64,000 bases of DNA from JAWMQL01 sp033283165 (GTDB lineage: Bacteria; Pseudomonadota; Gammaproteobacteria; Pseudomonadales; Halieaceae): contig JAWMQL010000004.1 of the NCBI GenBank assembly GCA_033283165.1, forward strand, positions 62,001 to 126,000, written 5' to 3'. The first letter of the stretch is position 1, and each line of letters opens with the position of its first letter. The notes under the pieces are model-generated. The model had not been told where the DNA came from. It did not search any database and saw only the letters and a list, made by a program, of their open reading frames with translations. The position numbers were made by a program, and so were the translations under genes. Below, piece by piece: positions 1 through 7,574 of this stretch.

Positions 1-95
1 CTCACCCGAAACTGATCGAACGCCCCATCGTGGTAAGCGGCGACCGGGCCGTGCTGGGGCGTCCGCCGGAGAATGTGCTGGACCTCATAGACTGA
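1..95 (+). CDS. arsC: Arsenate reductase (ArsC family), C-terminal end only
   Basis: Only the last 30 codons are present; reading from base 3 the frame ends in TGA at 93-95. The visible tail contains LIERPIVV and GRPPENVLDLI, the typical C-terminus of glutaredoxin-dependent ArsC arsenate reductases (reduction of arsenate to arsenite in the cytoplasm). The catalytic cysteine lies outside the window. In Pseudomonas-type genomes arsC is followed directly by wrbA and a DUF2069 gene; here those two appear only at 6.6 kb, after an accessory block. Confidence 0.8.
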   Translation, partial: HPKLIERPIVVSGDRAVLGRPPENVLDLID

Positions 96-164
96 TACTC
101 TGCCGGATGCCGGTGCCTCGGGCCAGACCCACCCAGTGATGCCTGAAACCGCGGCGCCAGGAAA

Positions 165-1415
165 TCATCGCAAGGGGTGTAATACCACCGGCAAATCGGT
201 ATAGCCGCGCACGAAGTTCGACTGTAGCCGCTGTGGCTCACCGACCACTTCAACGAAATGGTAGCGCTGCATGATTTCCTCCCATAGGACGCGCAGCTGC
301 ATTTCCGCGAGGCGGTTACCCATGCAGCGGTGGATGCCGAAGCCGAAAGCGATATGGTGGCGGGGATTCTCCCGGTCGATGATGAAGTCGTCCGCGTTTT
401 CTATCGCCGCATCGTCACGGTTGCCCGACAAATACCACATCACAACCTTGTCTCCCTTGCGGATTCGTTGGCCGCGAAACCCGATATCCTGCTTTGCCGT
501 CCGGCGCATGTGCATGAGCGGCGTCTGCCAGCGGATGATCTCGGACACCATCCCCGGAATCAGCCCGGGGTTGGCGCGCAGCTTGTCATACTCTGTCGGA
601 TTCTGGTTCAGGGCCAGGACACCGGCAGAGATGGAGTTGCGCGTGGTGTCGTTGCCGCCGATGATCAGCAGCAGGATGTTGCCGAGGAATTCCATCGGCC
701 GCTCAACCATGTCGGCAGTGTTCGGGTCGCGTTGCAGCAGGCGAATCAGGTCCATGGTTTGCTCGCCGTCATCCAGGCGCTCGCGCCACAAGGTACTGAA
801 GGTGTGCAGGCAATCCATCAGCGCGGCCATGCGCTCCTCGGGGTCGGCGTCGCCGCCGGTCAGCTCCGGCAGGGCACCGGCGATATCGCTCCAGTAGGTC
901 AGCTTCGAGCGCTCCTCGAAGGGGAAGTCGAACAGCGTCGCCAGCATCTGGGTGGTGAGGTTGATGGACACGTGCTCCACCCAGTTGAAGGCCGTTCCCA
1001 CGGGCAGGCCATCCAGAATGGCCTGCACCCGGGCGCGGATCAGCCCCTCCATCTGCGCCAGGTTCTTCGGCGCTACCACCCCCTGTACCGCGCGACGTTG
1101 CACGTCATGCCTGGGTTGGTCCATGGCGATGAACATTTCCACGGGAAGCTCTTCCTCCAGGTCACCCAGGATGATGATCGGCTCCGAGGAAAATGCCTGG
1201 TGATTGCTGTCCACTGCCACGATGTCCTCGAAACGGGTAATCGACCAGAAACCGCCATAGGGGCTGTTGGCCTGATAGTGCACCGGTGCTTCCCGGCGCA
1301 GGCGCTCGAAGTAGGGGCGCCAGCTGTCAGTCCGGTACAGGCTGGCGTCGCTGACGTCGATCGCGCCCAGCGGCATGTTCCAGGCGTCGGGCGACGTTTT
1401 TTTCAGTGCCTCCAT
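165..1415 (-). CDS. Cytochrome P450, CYP153-like terminal hydroxylase
   Basis: Protein of 416 residues. I-helix oxygen-binding motif GGNDTT at 253-258, ExxR motif at 292-295 (EIIR), and haem loop FGFGIHRCMG with proximal ligand Cys364. The N-terminal stretch (YFERLRREAPVHY, FWSITRFEDI) and the post-haem stretch GNRLAEMQLRVLWEEI resemble CYP153 enzymes, soluble bacterial class I P450s that hydroxylate the terminal carbon of alkanes and related chains using a ferredoxin and its reductase. It is last in a minus-strand operon, 14 nt after the ferredoxin gene, with a strong GGAGGAGG ribosome site. No ferredoxin reductase is encoded nearby. CYP153 membership is by eye; the true substrate could be a terpene or fatty acid rather than an alkane. 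Confidence 0.88.
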   Translation of the reverse strand: MEALKKTSPDAWNMPLGAIDVSDASLYRTDSWRPYFERLRREAPVHYQANSPYGGFWSITRFEDIVAVDSNHQAFSSEPIIILGDLEEELPVEMFIAMDQPRHDVQRRAVQGVVAPKNLAQMEGLIRARVQAILDGLPVGTAFNWVEHVSINLTTQMLATLFDFPFEERSKLTYWSDIAGALPELTGGDADPEERMAALMDCLHTFSTLWRERLDDGEQTMDLIRLLQRDPNTADMVERPMEFLGNILLLIIGGNDTTRNSISAGVLALNQNPTEYDKLRANPGLIPGMVSEIIRWQTPLMHMRRTAKQDIGFRGQRIRKGDKVVMWYLSGNRDDAAIENADDFIIDRENPRHHIAFGFGIHRCMGNRLAEMQLRVLWEEIMQRYHFVEVVGEPQRLQSNFVRGYTDLPVVLHPLR

Positions 1416-1429
1416 GGTTTCCTCCTCCC

Positions 1430-1750
1430 TTACATCTGGTATTCGGGCAGGTGAACTACCAGACCGTCCATGTCATCCGACACGTCGACTCGGCAGGCCA
1501 GTCGTGAGTTGGCGGTCCGATCCGGACGCATGCTGAGCATGCATTCCTCCATCGGATAGGCGTTGCCGACCCGTCCGTGCCACTCCTCGTTGATGAAGCA
1601 GTGACAGGTACCACAGGCGCAGGCGCCGCCGCAGTCTGCGTCTATACCGGGTACCGCGTTGTTGAGGGCGTTTGCCATCAGGGTGGTACCGGCTTTCGCC
1701 GCGATGGTGTGGCGTTCGCCACTGTGTTCGACCAGGGTAATAACAGGCAT
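1430..1750 (-). CDS. [2Fe-2S] ferredoxin, adrenodoxin/putidaredoxin type
   Basis: Protein of 106 residues, usual for the family. Cluster ligands fit C-x5-C-x2-C plus a distant Cys: Cys40, Cys46, Cys49 and Cys86 (DCGGACACGTC and LACRVDV). Such ferredoxins pass single electrons from an NAD(P)H reductase to class I P450s. Position immediately before the P450 gene (14 nt) and 10 nt after the TonB receptor gene indicates that it is the P450 redox partner. AAGGAG lies at suitable spacing before the ATG. The matching reductase must be encoded elsewhere or shared. Confidence 0.92.
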   Translation of the reverse strand: MPVITLVEHSGERHTIAAKAGTTLMANALNNAVPGIDADCGGACACGTCHCFINEEWHGRVGNAYPMEECMLSMRPDRTANSRLACRVDVSDDMDGLVVHLPEYQM

Positions 1751-1760
1751 GATGCTCTCC

Positions 1761-4298
1761 TTAGAATTTGTAGCTGGCTTGCAATCCGACGATGCGCGGT
1801 TCCTCGCGCCCGTTGGCGTAGATGCCGGCGCTCAGTGGGGCGTCGACGGTATAGGACATGGTGGCCTCGTTGGTGAGGTTGCGGCCGTACAGTGCCACCT
1901 CCCAGGTGTTGTCGGCATTGCTGAGACCTACCCGGGCGTTCAGTTTCCAGAAGGCCTCCTGCAGGCTGTGCGGATCCAGGTCGGAATCGGTGTGGTAGTC
2001 GTCCTTGTAGCTGGCGTCGCCGCGCAGGCGGAGTACCAGGCCGTTGCCGATGGATGCCTCAAATGCGGCATAAAAGTTACCGCTCCATTCCGGCGCGAAG
2101 GGTCCGGGGCGCCCCGCCAGGTCCTGGCGGCAATTGTCACCCGCAGCGGTGGCGGCGATCTGGTAGATGGTGCAAGGGGCGTCGGCGTAGTCGTCGAACT
2201 CGCTGTCCAGGTAGGCAATGGAGGCGCCCACCTCCAGTGCATCGGTCAGCGCCAGCTGGGTGTCGAACTCCATGCCCCGGCTGGTCATGGAGGCGGCATT
2301 GCCGACCAGGAAGTTGGTGCCGCGAAAGGAAGTGACCTGCAGGTCGTCGATGCTGGTGTGGAACAGGGCCACGCCGAGGCGACCGCGCTGTTCCCAGAAG
2401 TCGGTCTTCAGGCCCAGCTCCCAGGCGGTAGCCGTCTCGTCCTCGAACTCGGTGCCGTCCCCCGGTGTGCCGTCCGGGTTAAAGGTATCGGCGGTGGAAT
2501 TAAAGCCACCACTTTTGTAGCCGGTGGAATAGGACAGGTAGGCCATACCGGCGTCGCTGTAGTTCCACACCAGGCGCGCGGAGGGATCGAAATGGGTCTC
2601 GCTGCGGTCCAGATCCACGTCGTGTGGATAGGTGTTGAGTACCGGGCCGAACACGGCCCGCAACAATGCGGCGTTGAGCGGGTCCGCGGTGCCTGCGTTT
2701 GTCAGGCTGCCGTCGGTATTGATATAAGGTACGACCGCGCCGGGTATGCCCACGCCAAGCGCGACGGACTTTGCCACCTCCCTGGTATCACGGGAGTAGC
2801 GACCGCCCAGTTCCAGGGTCAGGTCATCGGTGATGTCCCAGGTGACTTCGACGAAGCCGGCGATGGTCCCGGTTTCCAGGTCGTTGTTCGGCAGGCGCGC
2901 CGCGTAATCAAGTTCGCTGCCGATCAGCGGCACAAAGGCCGGATTCAGGCTGGTCAGTACGGTACCGTTCCACACGCTGTCGATGCCGAGGTCGCCGAGC
3001 AGCAGGCCCGCCGGTAACGCGGGATTCAGGGAATTGGCCGGCAGTCCGCCGAGCAGACCGCCCAGGGTCCCGTCCGCTACTGTCTGGTTGCGACCGATAA
3101 AGCCGTCCTGGGCCTCATAGTACAGGCCCGCGGTGAAGTTCAGCGGGCCGTCAAAGTTGCTGGCCAGGCGCAGTTCCTGACTGAACATTTGCAGTTCTTC
3201 CGAGGCGAATTCGCCTACCACGTTGCCGCCGTGGAAGTCCACGTCCTGCTGCCGCTCTTCGTCGAAGTCCGTGTAGCCGGTCAACGAGGTGAGGGTATAG
3301 CGGTCCAGATCCACCTCCAGGCGCAGGGAGGCCTGCAGCGATTGCAACTCGTCTTCATCAGTGCCGCCGGGAAAGAACTGCTCGTTACCCAGCCAGGAAT
3401 CGTGGGACCTGCCGCCGCGGGAGGCCTGGTAAGCTGGCACCTGAAATGCGGCGATGGCGCCCATGACGTCGGTGACACCGAGCGAGTTGCCCGGCTGGCC
3501 AAGGGTGGCCAGCAACGAGGGGTCGACGATCGCGTTCACCGTGTTCGAGCCGTCCCCCCGCGAGTCGATATAGGAAAGCTTGCCGGTGGCGATGAACCGT
3601 TCGCTGGCCTCCCACACCAGGGTGCCGCGGGCAATCACGTCCTCGATGGCTTTTCCGTCCTCCTCGCGGATGTGGTTGTCGATGGCACCCTCCGCTTCCT
3701 GGTAACGCAGGGCCAGGCGACCCGCCAGGTTATCGGTCATGCCACCGGATATCACCGCGGTGGCGCGATACAGGCCCAGTTCAGGTTCCACGTCAGCCGC
3801 AAGGTAGCCATTCAGGGGGTCACCCGGCTGTGGGTTGGCGCTCTCCAGCTTGATGGCGCCGGCAATGGTGTTCTTGCCGAACAGGATGCTCTGTGGTCCG
3901 CGCAGTATTTCGAGCTGGGCGACGTCGACCATGGACATCGAAAACTGGCGGCTGCGGGTCTGGTAGATACCGTCCACGTACATGCCTGCAGACTGCTCGA
4001 AGCCCTTGTTGATGCCTGAACCGATACCGCGTATGTAGATGGAGGTGGTCTGGGCAGTGTCGCCCAGGGTCAGGCCCGGCACCGAGGCGCTGAGCTGGTT
4101 CAGGTTGGTGATGCCGGATTCATCCATCGACGCGCCGGAGACGGCTACCACCGAAAGCGGGGTGTCCATCAGGCTCTCGGCCTTCTTGCGCGCGGTCACA
4201 ACCACTTCCTCCAGCGCGGGTTGCGCCAGGACCTGGGCGGCGCTGAGGCTGGCGGCAGCGGCCAGCGCCAGGGGTTTGATAGGGGTGCGTGCTTTCAT
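1761..4298 (-). CDS. TonB-dependent outer-membrane receptor
   Basis: Protein of 845 residues with a signal peptide (cleavage near residue 25, after QVLA), a TonB-box-like EEVVVTARKK near the mature N-terminus, a plug domain (IRGIGSG, ILRGPQSILFGKNTIAGAI) and a C-terminal beta-barrel ending in an aromatic residue (ASYKF). Such receptors import scarce or bulky ligands using TonB energy. It lies in the same operon as a P450, ferredoxin and desaturase-like enzyme, with no siderophore genes nearby, so import of a hydrophobic organic substrate is more likely than iron uptake (inference from context). The 91-nt gap to the upstream desaturase gene has a small inverted repeat (TCACCG...CGGTGA). Confidence 0.9.
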   Translation of the reverse strand: MKARTPIKPLALAAAASLSAAQVLAQPALEEVVVTARKKAESLMDTPLSVVAVSGASMDESGITNLNQLSASVPGLTLGDTAQTTSIYIRGIGSGINKGFEQSAGMYVDGIYQTRSRQFSMSMVDVAQLEILRGPQSILFGKNTIAGAIKLESANPQPGDPLNGYLAADVEPELGLYRATAVISGGMTDNLAGRLALRYQEAEGAIDNHIREEDGKAIEDVIARGTLVWEASERFIATGKLSYIDSRGDGSNTVNAIVDPSLLATLGQPGNSLGVTDVMGAIAAFQVPAYQASRGGRSHDSWLGNEQFFPGGTDEDELQSLQASLRLEVDLDRYTLTSLTGYTDFDEERQQDVDFHGGNVVGEFASEELQMFSQELRLASNFDGPLNFTAGLYYEAQDGFIGRNQTVADGTLGGLLGGLPANSLNPALPAGLLLGDLGIDSVWNGTVLTSLNPAFVPLIGSELDYAARLPNNDLETGTIAGFVEVTWDITDDLTLELGGRYSRDTREVAKSVALGVGIPGAVVPYINTDGSLTNAGTADPLNAALLRAVFGPVLNTYPHDVDLDRSETHFDPSARLVWNYSDAGMAYLSYSTGYKSGGFNSTADTFNPDGTPGDGTEFEDETATAWELGLKTDFWEQRGRLGVALFHTSIDDLQVTSFRGTNFLVGNAASMTSRGMEFDTQLALTDALEVGASIAYLDSEFDDYADAPCTIYQIAATAAGDNCRQDLAGRPGPFAPEWSGNFYAAFEASIGNGLVLRLRGDASYKDDYHTDSDLDPHSLQEAFWKLNARVGLSNADNTWEVALYGRNLTNEATMSYTVDAPLSAGIYANGREEPRIVGLQASYKF

Positions 4299-4389
4299 TG
4301 TCTTGCTCCGTGTTATCGTATTTTCAGGATTCCAGCGCGATCGCTGCCCTCACCGACCTGGGGCGGTGATCGAACGAATCTCTGCGGGG

Positions 4390-5286
4390 TCAGTTAAAAG
4401 CAGACCGGGGTCGTAGTCCGCCTGCGGTTAAGGTATAAACAGGCCCCCCCCTGGCCACCATGATCGGCTCGATCTGCTCGAACAGGCGACGGTAGTGATA
4501 AAAGGGCACACGGGGGAACAGGTGGTGGATGGAGTGGTAGTTCTGGAACAGCCACAGCCAGGTTACGGGGGTATGGCACCAGTCGGGCAGGATGATGGTC
4601 GATGTGTTGGCGTAGGGGCCGACTGCCTGGTGTGGTCGGTGCACGAGGTAGGCAAACAGGTACATTAACAGTATGACGCCGCCGATCCCGCCCACCGCGA
4701 ACAGGACAAATCCCTCCAGCCAGTAGCCCTGGGCCAGAATCGGCAGGCGCAGGCCGATCGCCGCGCATACTTCGAGGCAAAAACGCAGGTTCTGGCCGGC
4801 CGGGGCTGTGTTCCAGCGCTCGCGCAGGTAAAAGCGGAACTGGCCGGCGAATACCCGCAGTGCAGCGCGCAGTGCGTGAAACGGGGACCGTGCCATGTCC
4901 GACACCACCATATCCGGGTCTTCCGCGGGATCGTTGGTATTGCGGTGGTGGGTCAGGTGTTCGAAGCGATGCGCGGTCAGCGGAATCATCAGGACCCAGG
5001 CGGCGGCATAACCCAGCCAGTCATTCAGCCAGCGCAGGGACCTGTGGCTGCCGGAGATAGATCCGTGGGCGGCCTCATGCAGGACCGTGTAGGCCAGGTA
5101 GGCGAGAATGATCATAAGCACGGCGGCTGCGGCAAGGGGCAACCTGCCGGCAAAGGCCAGCGCGGGCACGGCGAGATAGCCCAGTATCACTGCCAGGCCC
5201 AGGACTGCGGTGAACAGGGCGAACTCGCCCTGGTACGGTTTGGCCGCGTCGCGGGTAGCGCGGTCCATTTGCTCTGCTGTGGTCAT
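4390..5286 (-). CDS. Fatty acid desaturase / carotene-hydroxylase superfamily membrane oxygenase
   Basis: Protein of 298 residues with several membrane segments and the three histidine boxes of the non-haem di-iron membrane desaturase/hydroxylase superfamily: HEAAH at 70-74, HLTHH at 110-114 and HSIHH at 251-255. These histidines bind two irons that activate O2 to desaturate or hydroxylate lipids, carotenoids or hydrocarbons. It is the first gene of the minus-strand operon leading to the TonB receptor, ferredoxin and P450, and diverges from an AraC-type regulator gene. The box spacing looks closer to carotenoid hydroxylase/ketolase enzymes than to acyl-CoA desaturases or AlkB, but substrate cannot be read from the sequence. 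Confidence 0.82.
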   Translation of the reverse strand: MTTAEQMDRATRDAAKPYQGEFALFTAVLGLAVILGYLAVPALAFAGRLPLAAAAVLMIILAYLAYTVLHEAAHGSISGSHRSLRWLNDWLGYAAAWVLMIPLTAHRFEHLTHHRNTNDPAEDPDMVVSDMARSPFHALRAALRVFAGQFRFYLRERWNTAPAGQNLRFCLEVCAAIGLRLPILAQGYWLEGFVLFAVGGIGGVILLMYLFAYLVHRPHQAVGPYANTSTIILPDWCHTPVTWLWLFQNYHSIHHLFPRVPFYHYRRLFEQIEPIMVARGGPVYTLTAGGLRPRSAFN

Positions 5287-5401
5287 GTTATGTCAGCTCG
5301 AGGTGTATGTGACAGTGGATGAATTATTCACGACAGGTACCTGCTCAAAAAGTGCACAACCCGCCAGAGGGGTGTCATAATTCGCCAAACAGATCGGAAA
5401 A
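5287..5401. promoter_or_regulatory. Divergent control region of the P450 operon and its AraC-type regulator
   Basis: This 115-bp AT-richer spacer separates the starts of the desaturase-like gene (minus) and the regulator gene (plus), so both promoters must lie in it. GACAG occurs at 5311-5315 and again at 5332-5336 in the same orientation, 21 bp apart, i.e. two helical turns, the arrangement expected for AraC-family half-sites. Between them is an imperfect palindrome centred on GAATTATTC. No clear -35/-10 pair could be assigned by eye. Confidence 0.4.
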
Positions 5402-5407
5402 GTGGCT

Positions 5408-6418
5408 ATGGCAACGATTACTCCGGTGTACGCACGGATCATCAGCCGCGAATTGCGCGAGCGTGGCATCAGTGATGAGGACATTTTTGCCGGTTCCGGT
5501 GTTACGGAGGAGGATCTGTGGCAGCTGACTGAACTGCCACTGGCGGCCTTCAACCGGATATCGGCAAACGCGGAACGACTGCAATCCGATATTCCCCTGG
5601 GTTTCCTGGTCGGCGTGCACCACACGGTGATGTCGTTGGGGACAATGGGGGCCGCGATGTCGGCGGCGCCTACCGTCAGGGATGGCCTGCGGACCATCGA
5701 GAGTTTTACCCGGCTGCACGCCAGCTACATCCGGGCGGAATTGCGCTCCTATCTCGGCCGTATGTCGGTGCGCCTGAAGTACGGCGAGGACGGGACGGTG
5801 AACCTGGCGCAGCACGCCGAGGCAACGATGATGGTGCTGCAGTGGTACGTCGAGGCCGTATCCGGCAAAATCCTCGACGATGCCGAATACCACCTGGCCT
5901 ATCCACCTCCCGGCCACGCGGCGACCTACGATCGGTACCTGCATGGCACGATCCGGTTCAACCAGCCGGTCAACGCCCTGGACCTGCCCTCCCACTGGCT
6001 GGATATTCGTTCACCCTACTATCATCCGGACCTGTGGCAGCAGGCCCAGTTGCAGCTGTCGCAGCGGCTGCGGGAACTTGGTGCCACGGAGAAAGGCATT
6101 TACAGCCAGTACGTGCTCGCTCGACTTCGCAGCCACGAACCTCCGCTACCTGGACTCGGTGCCATCGCTGCCCACCTGCACGTATCCGAGCGCACGCTCA
6201 ATCGACGTTTACAAGGTGAGGGCACCAGCTTCAGGGCACTGCGCGGAGAGCTGATTCACGATTGGGCGCGGCAGCACCTGTCCCAGACCACTGCCAGCGT
6301 CGAATCCATTTCGATGACTCTGGGTTACCAGGACGCGGCGAATTTCCGACGGGCGTTCCGGTCTCGATTCGGCATAACACCGTCGGAATTCAGGCATAAA
6401 CAGGGCAGCGCCCGATGA
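5408..6418 (+). CDS. AraC-family transcriptional regulator (Arabinose_bd plus HTH_18 type)
   Basis: Protein of 336 residues from ATG 5408 (a GTG at 5402 would add two). The first ~210 residues resemble the Arabinose_bd-like ligand domain of OruR/ArgR-type regulators (DIFAGSGVTEEDLW near the start). The C-terminal ~90 residues are a double helix-turn-helix AraC domain (HLHVSERTLNRRL; LGYQDAANFRRAFRSRFG). It is transcribed divergently from the desaturase-TonB-ferredoxin-P450 operon; regulators of this subtype are often found beside CYP153 and alkane genes, so it is the likely activator of that operon, with the imported substrate or a product as inducer (inference). Confidence 0.88.
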   Translation: MATITPVYARIISRELRERGISDEDIFAGSGVTEEDLWQLTELPLAAFNRISANAERLQSDIPLGFLVGVHHTVMSLGTMGAAMSAAPTVRDGLRTIESFTRLHASYIRAELRSYLGRMSVRLKYGEDGTVNLAQHAEATMMVLQWYVEAVSGKILDDAEYHLAYPPPGHAATYDRYLHGTIRFNQPVNALDLPSHWLDIRSPYYHPDLWQQAQLQLSQRLRELGATEKGIYSQYVLARLRSHEPPLPGLGAIAAHLHVSERTLNRRLQGEGTSFRALRGELIHDWARQHLSQTTASVESISMTLGYQDAANFRRAFRSRFGITPSEFRHKQGSAR

Positions 6419-6577
6419 CGGTCGCGGCCTGGCCGTTGGGCATTTCCCGGTTGACCCGGCTGCCTGACCTGTCGACCTCGCCCCTTGGTGGATCCGTGAT
6501 ACGATGGGGTTTTAGCTGGCCGTCGTCTGGGCTAACCTTCGGTTTGAGCGCCCGCAGATAATTGGAGCCTAGGGCTA

Positions 6578-7186
6578 GTGGCCCAGAGCAGTCCCTATAT
6601 TTTAATTCTTTTCTACTCCCGCCACGGTGCCACCGCCGAGATGGCACGGCAGGTCGCGCGTGGCGTGGAACTGGTGGACGGCATCACAGCGCGATTGCGT
6701 ACGGTGCCAGCGGTATCTGCCAATACCGCCCAGAGTGAGGACGACATTCCTGCAGAGGGCCCGCTGTATTGCGAGCAGGAAGACCTGCAGCACTGTGCCG
6801 GCCTGGTCCTCGGTAGTCCCACCCGGTTTGGCAACATGGCCGCGCCGCTGAAGTACTTTCTCGACAGCACCTCGGGCCTGTGGCTGAGCGGCGCCCTGAT
6901 CGACAAGCCGGCGGCGGTATTCACGTCGACCTCCAGCCTGCATGGGGGCCAGGAGAGCACCCTGCTGAGTATGATGTTGCCTCTGTTGCATCACGGGATG
7001 GTCCTGGCGGGCCTGCCCTACAGTGAAAAGGGACTGATGCGTGCAGAGAGCGGGGGTACTCCCTACGGCGCGTCACACTGGGCCGGGGCTGACAACAGCC
7101 GCGCCGTGGATGATAACGAGGCGGGACTCTGCCGGGCCCTGGGTCAGCGGGTAGCACGCCTCGCGCTGGGGTTGTGCAGTGAGTGA
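6578..7186 (+). CDS. wrbA: NAD(P)H:quinone oxidoreductase / flavodoxin-like protein, WrbA family
   Basis: Protein of 202 residues starting at GTG 6578, preceded by TTGGAGCC. The N-terminus ILILFYSRHGATAEMA is the FMN phosphate-binding loop. GSPTRFGNMAAPLKYFLDST and FTSTSSLHGGQESTLLSM are hallmarks of WrbA, a tetrameric FMN enzyme reducing quinones by two electrons. It overlaps the next gene by 8 bp and is normally the direct neighbour of arsC, which here ends 6.5 kb upstream. Confidence 0.93.
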   Translation: MAQSSPYILILFYSRHGATAEMARQVARGVELVDGITARLRTVPAVSANTAQSEDDIPAEGPLYCEQEDLQHCAGLVLGSPTRFGNMAAPLKYFLDSTSGLWLSGALIDKPAAVFTSTSSLHGGQESTLLSMMLPLLHHGMVLAGLPYSEKGLMRAESGGTPYGASHWAGADNSRAVDDNEAGLCRALGQRVARLALGLCSE

Positions 7187-7574
7187 AGACTGGTCCGGCA
7201 AGCGGCTGTTTGCCCATCGACTCACCTGGTTTCTCTACTTCCTGCTGCTCGCGCAGCAGGGCCTGGATGCCGCTTATACCCAGCCGCCGTGGATTATCTG
7301 GCTCGGTAAGCTGTTGCCGCTGCTGCTGTTTCTGCCGGGCATGCTGAGGGATCGCCTGCGCAGTTACATCTGGCTCTGTTTCGTCTGCCTGTTGTATTTT
7401 ATCGTGCTGGTGGAGCGTCTGTTCGCCCAGCCCGGCTCGCCGCTGCTGATCGTCGGGATGATCGCGGTGGTGGGCCTGTTCGTCTTTGCCATGATGTATG
7501 TGCGCTGGCGGGCCAGGGAATTGAAGGCGGCGGTGGCGCAGGAAGTTGAAAGCGGGGATTCTGATAATGAGTAA
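7179..7574 (+). CDS. DUF2069 family inner-membrane protein
   Basis: Protein of 131 residues starting at GTG 7179, inside the last codons of wrbA. It has about four hydrophobic segments (LTWFLYFLLLAQQGL; IIWLGKLLPLLLFLPGML; YIWLCFVCLLYFIVLVERL; LLIVGMIAVVGLFVFAMMY) and a charged C-terminal tail. The sequence and position after wrbA match the DUF2069 family, of unknown function. It overlaps both neighbours by 8 bp, so the three genes are probably translationally coupled. Confidence 0.85.
   Translation: MSEDWSGKRLFAHRLTWFLYFLLLAQQGLDAAYTQPPWIIWLGKLLPLLLFLPGMLRDRLRSYIWLCFVCLLYFIVLVERLFAQPGSPLLIVGMIAVVGLFVFAMMYVRWRARELKAAVAQEVESGDSDNE

Noticed and set aside
330..1454. Long plus-strand open frame antisense to the P450 gene
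   Set aside because: It mirrors the P450 codons, has His/Gln/Val-rich composition typical of antisense frames in GC-rich DNA, and shows no domain; the minus frame has all P450 motifs.
1659..3017. 452-codon plus-strand frame opposite the TonB receptor
   Set aside because: The receptor reads through without interruption on the minus strand with signal peptide, plug and barrel; the antisense frame has no ribosome site or domain.
4337..4344. GCGATCGC palindrome between the TonB receptor and desaturase-like genes
   Set aside because: A single 8-bp palindrome is expected by chance in GC-rich DNA and there is no repeat family in the window.
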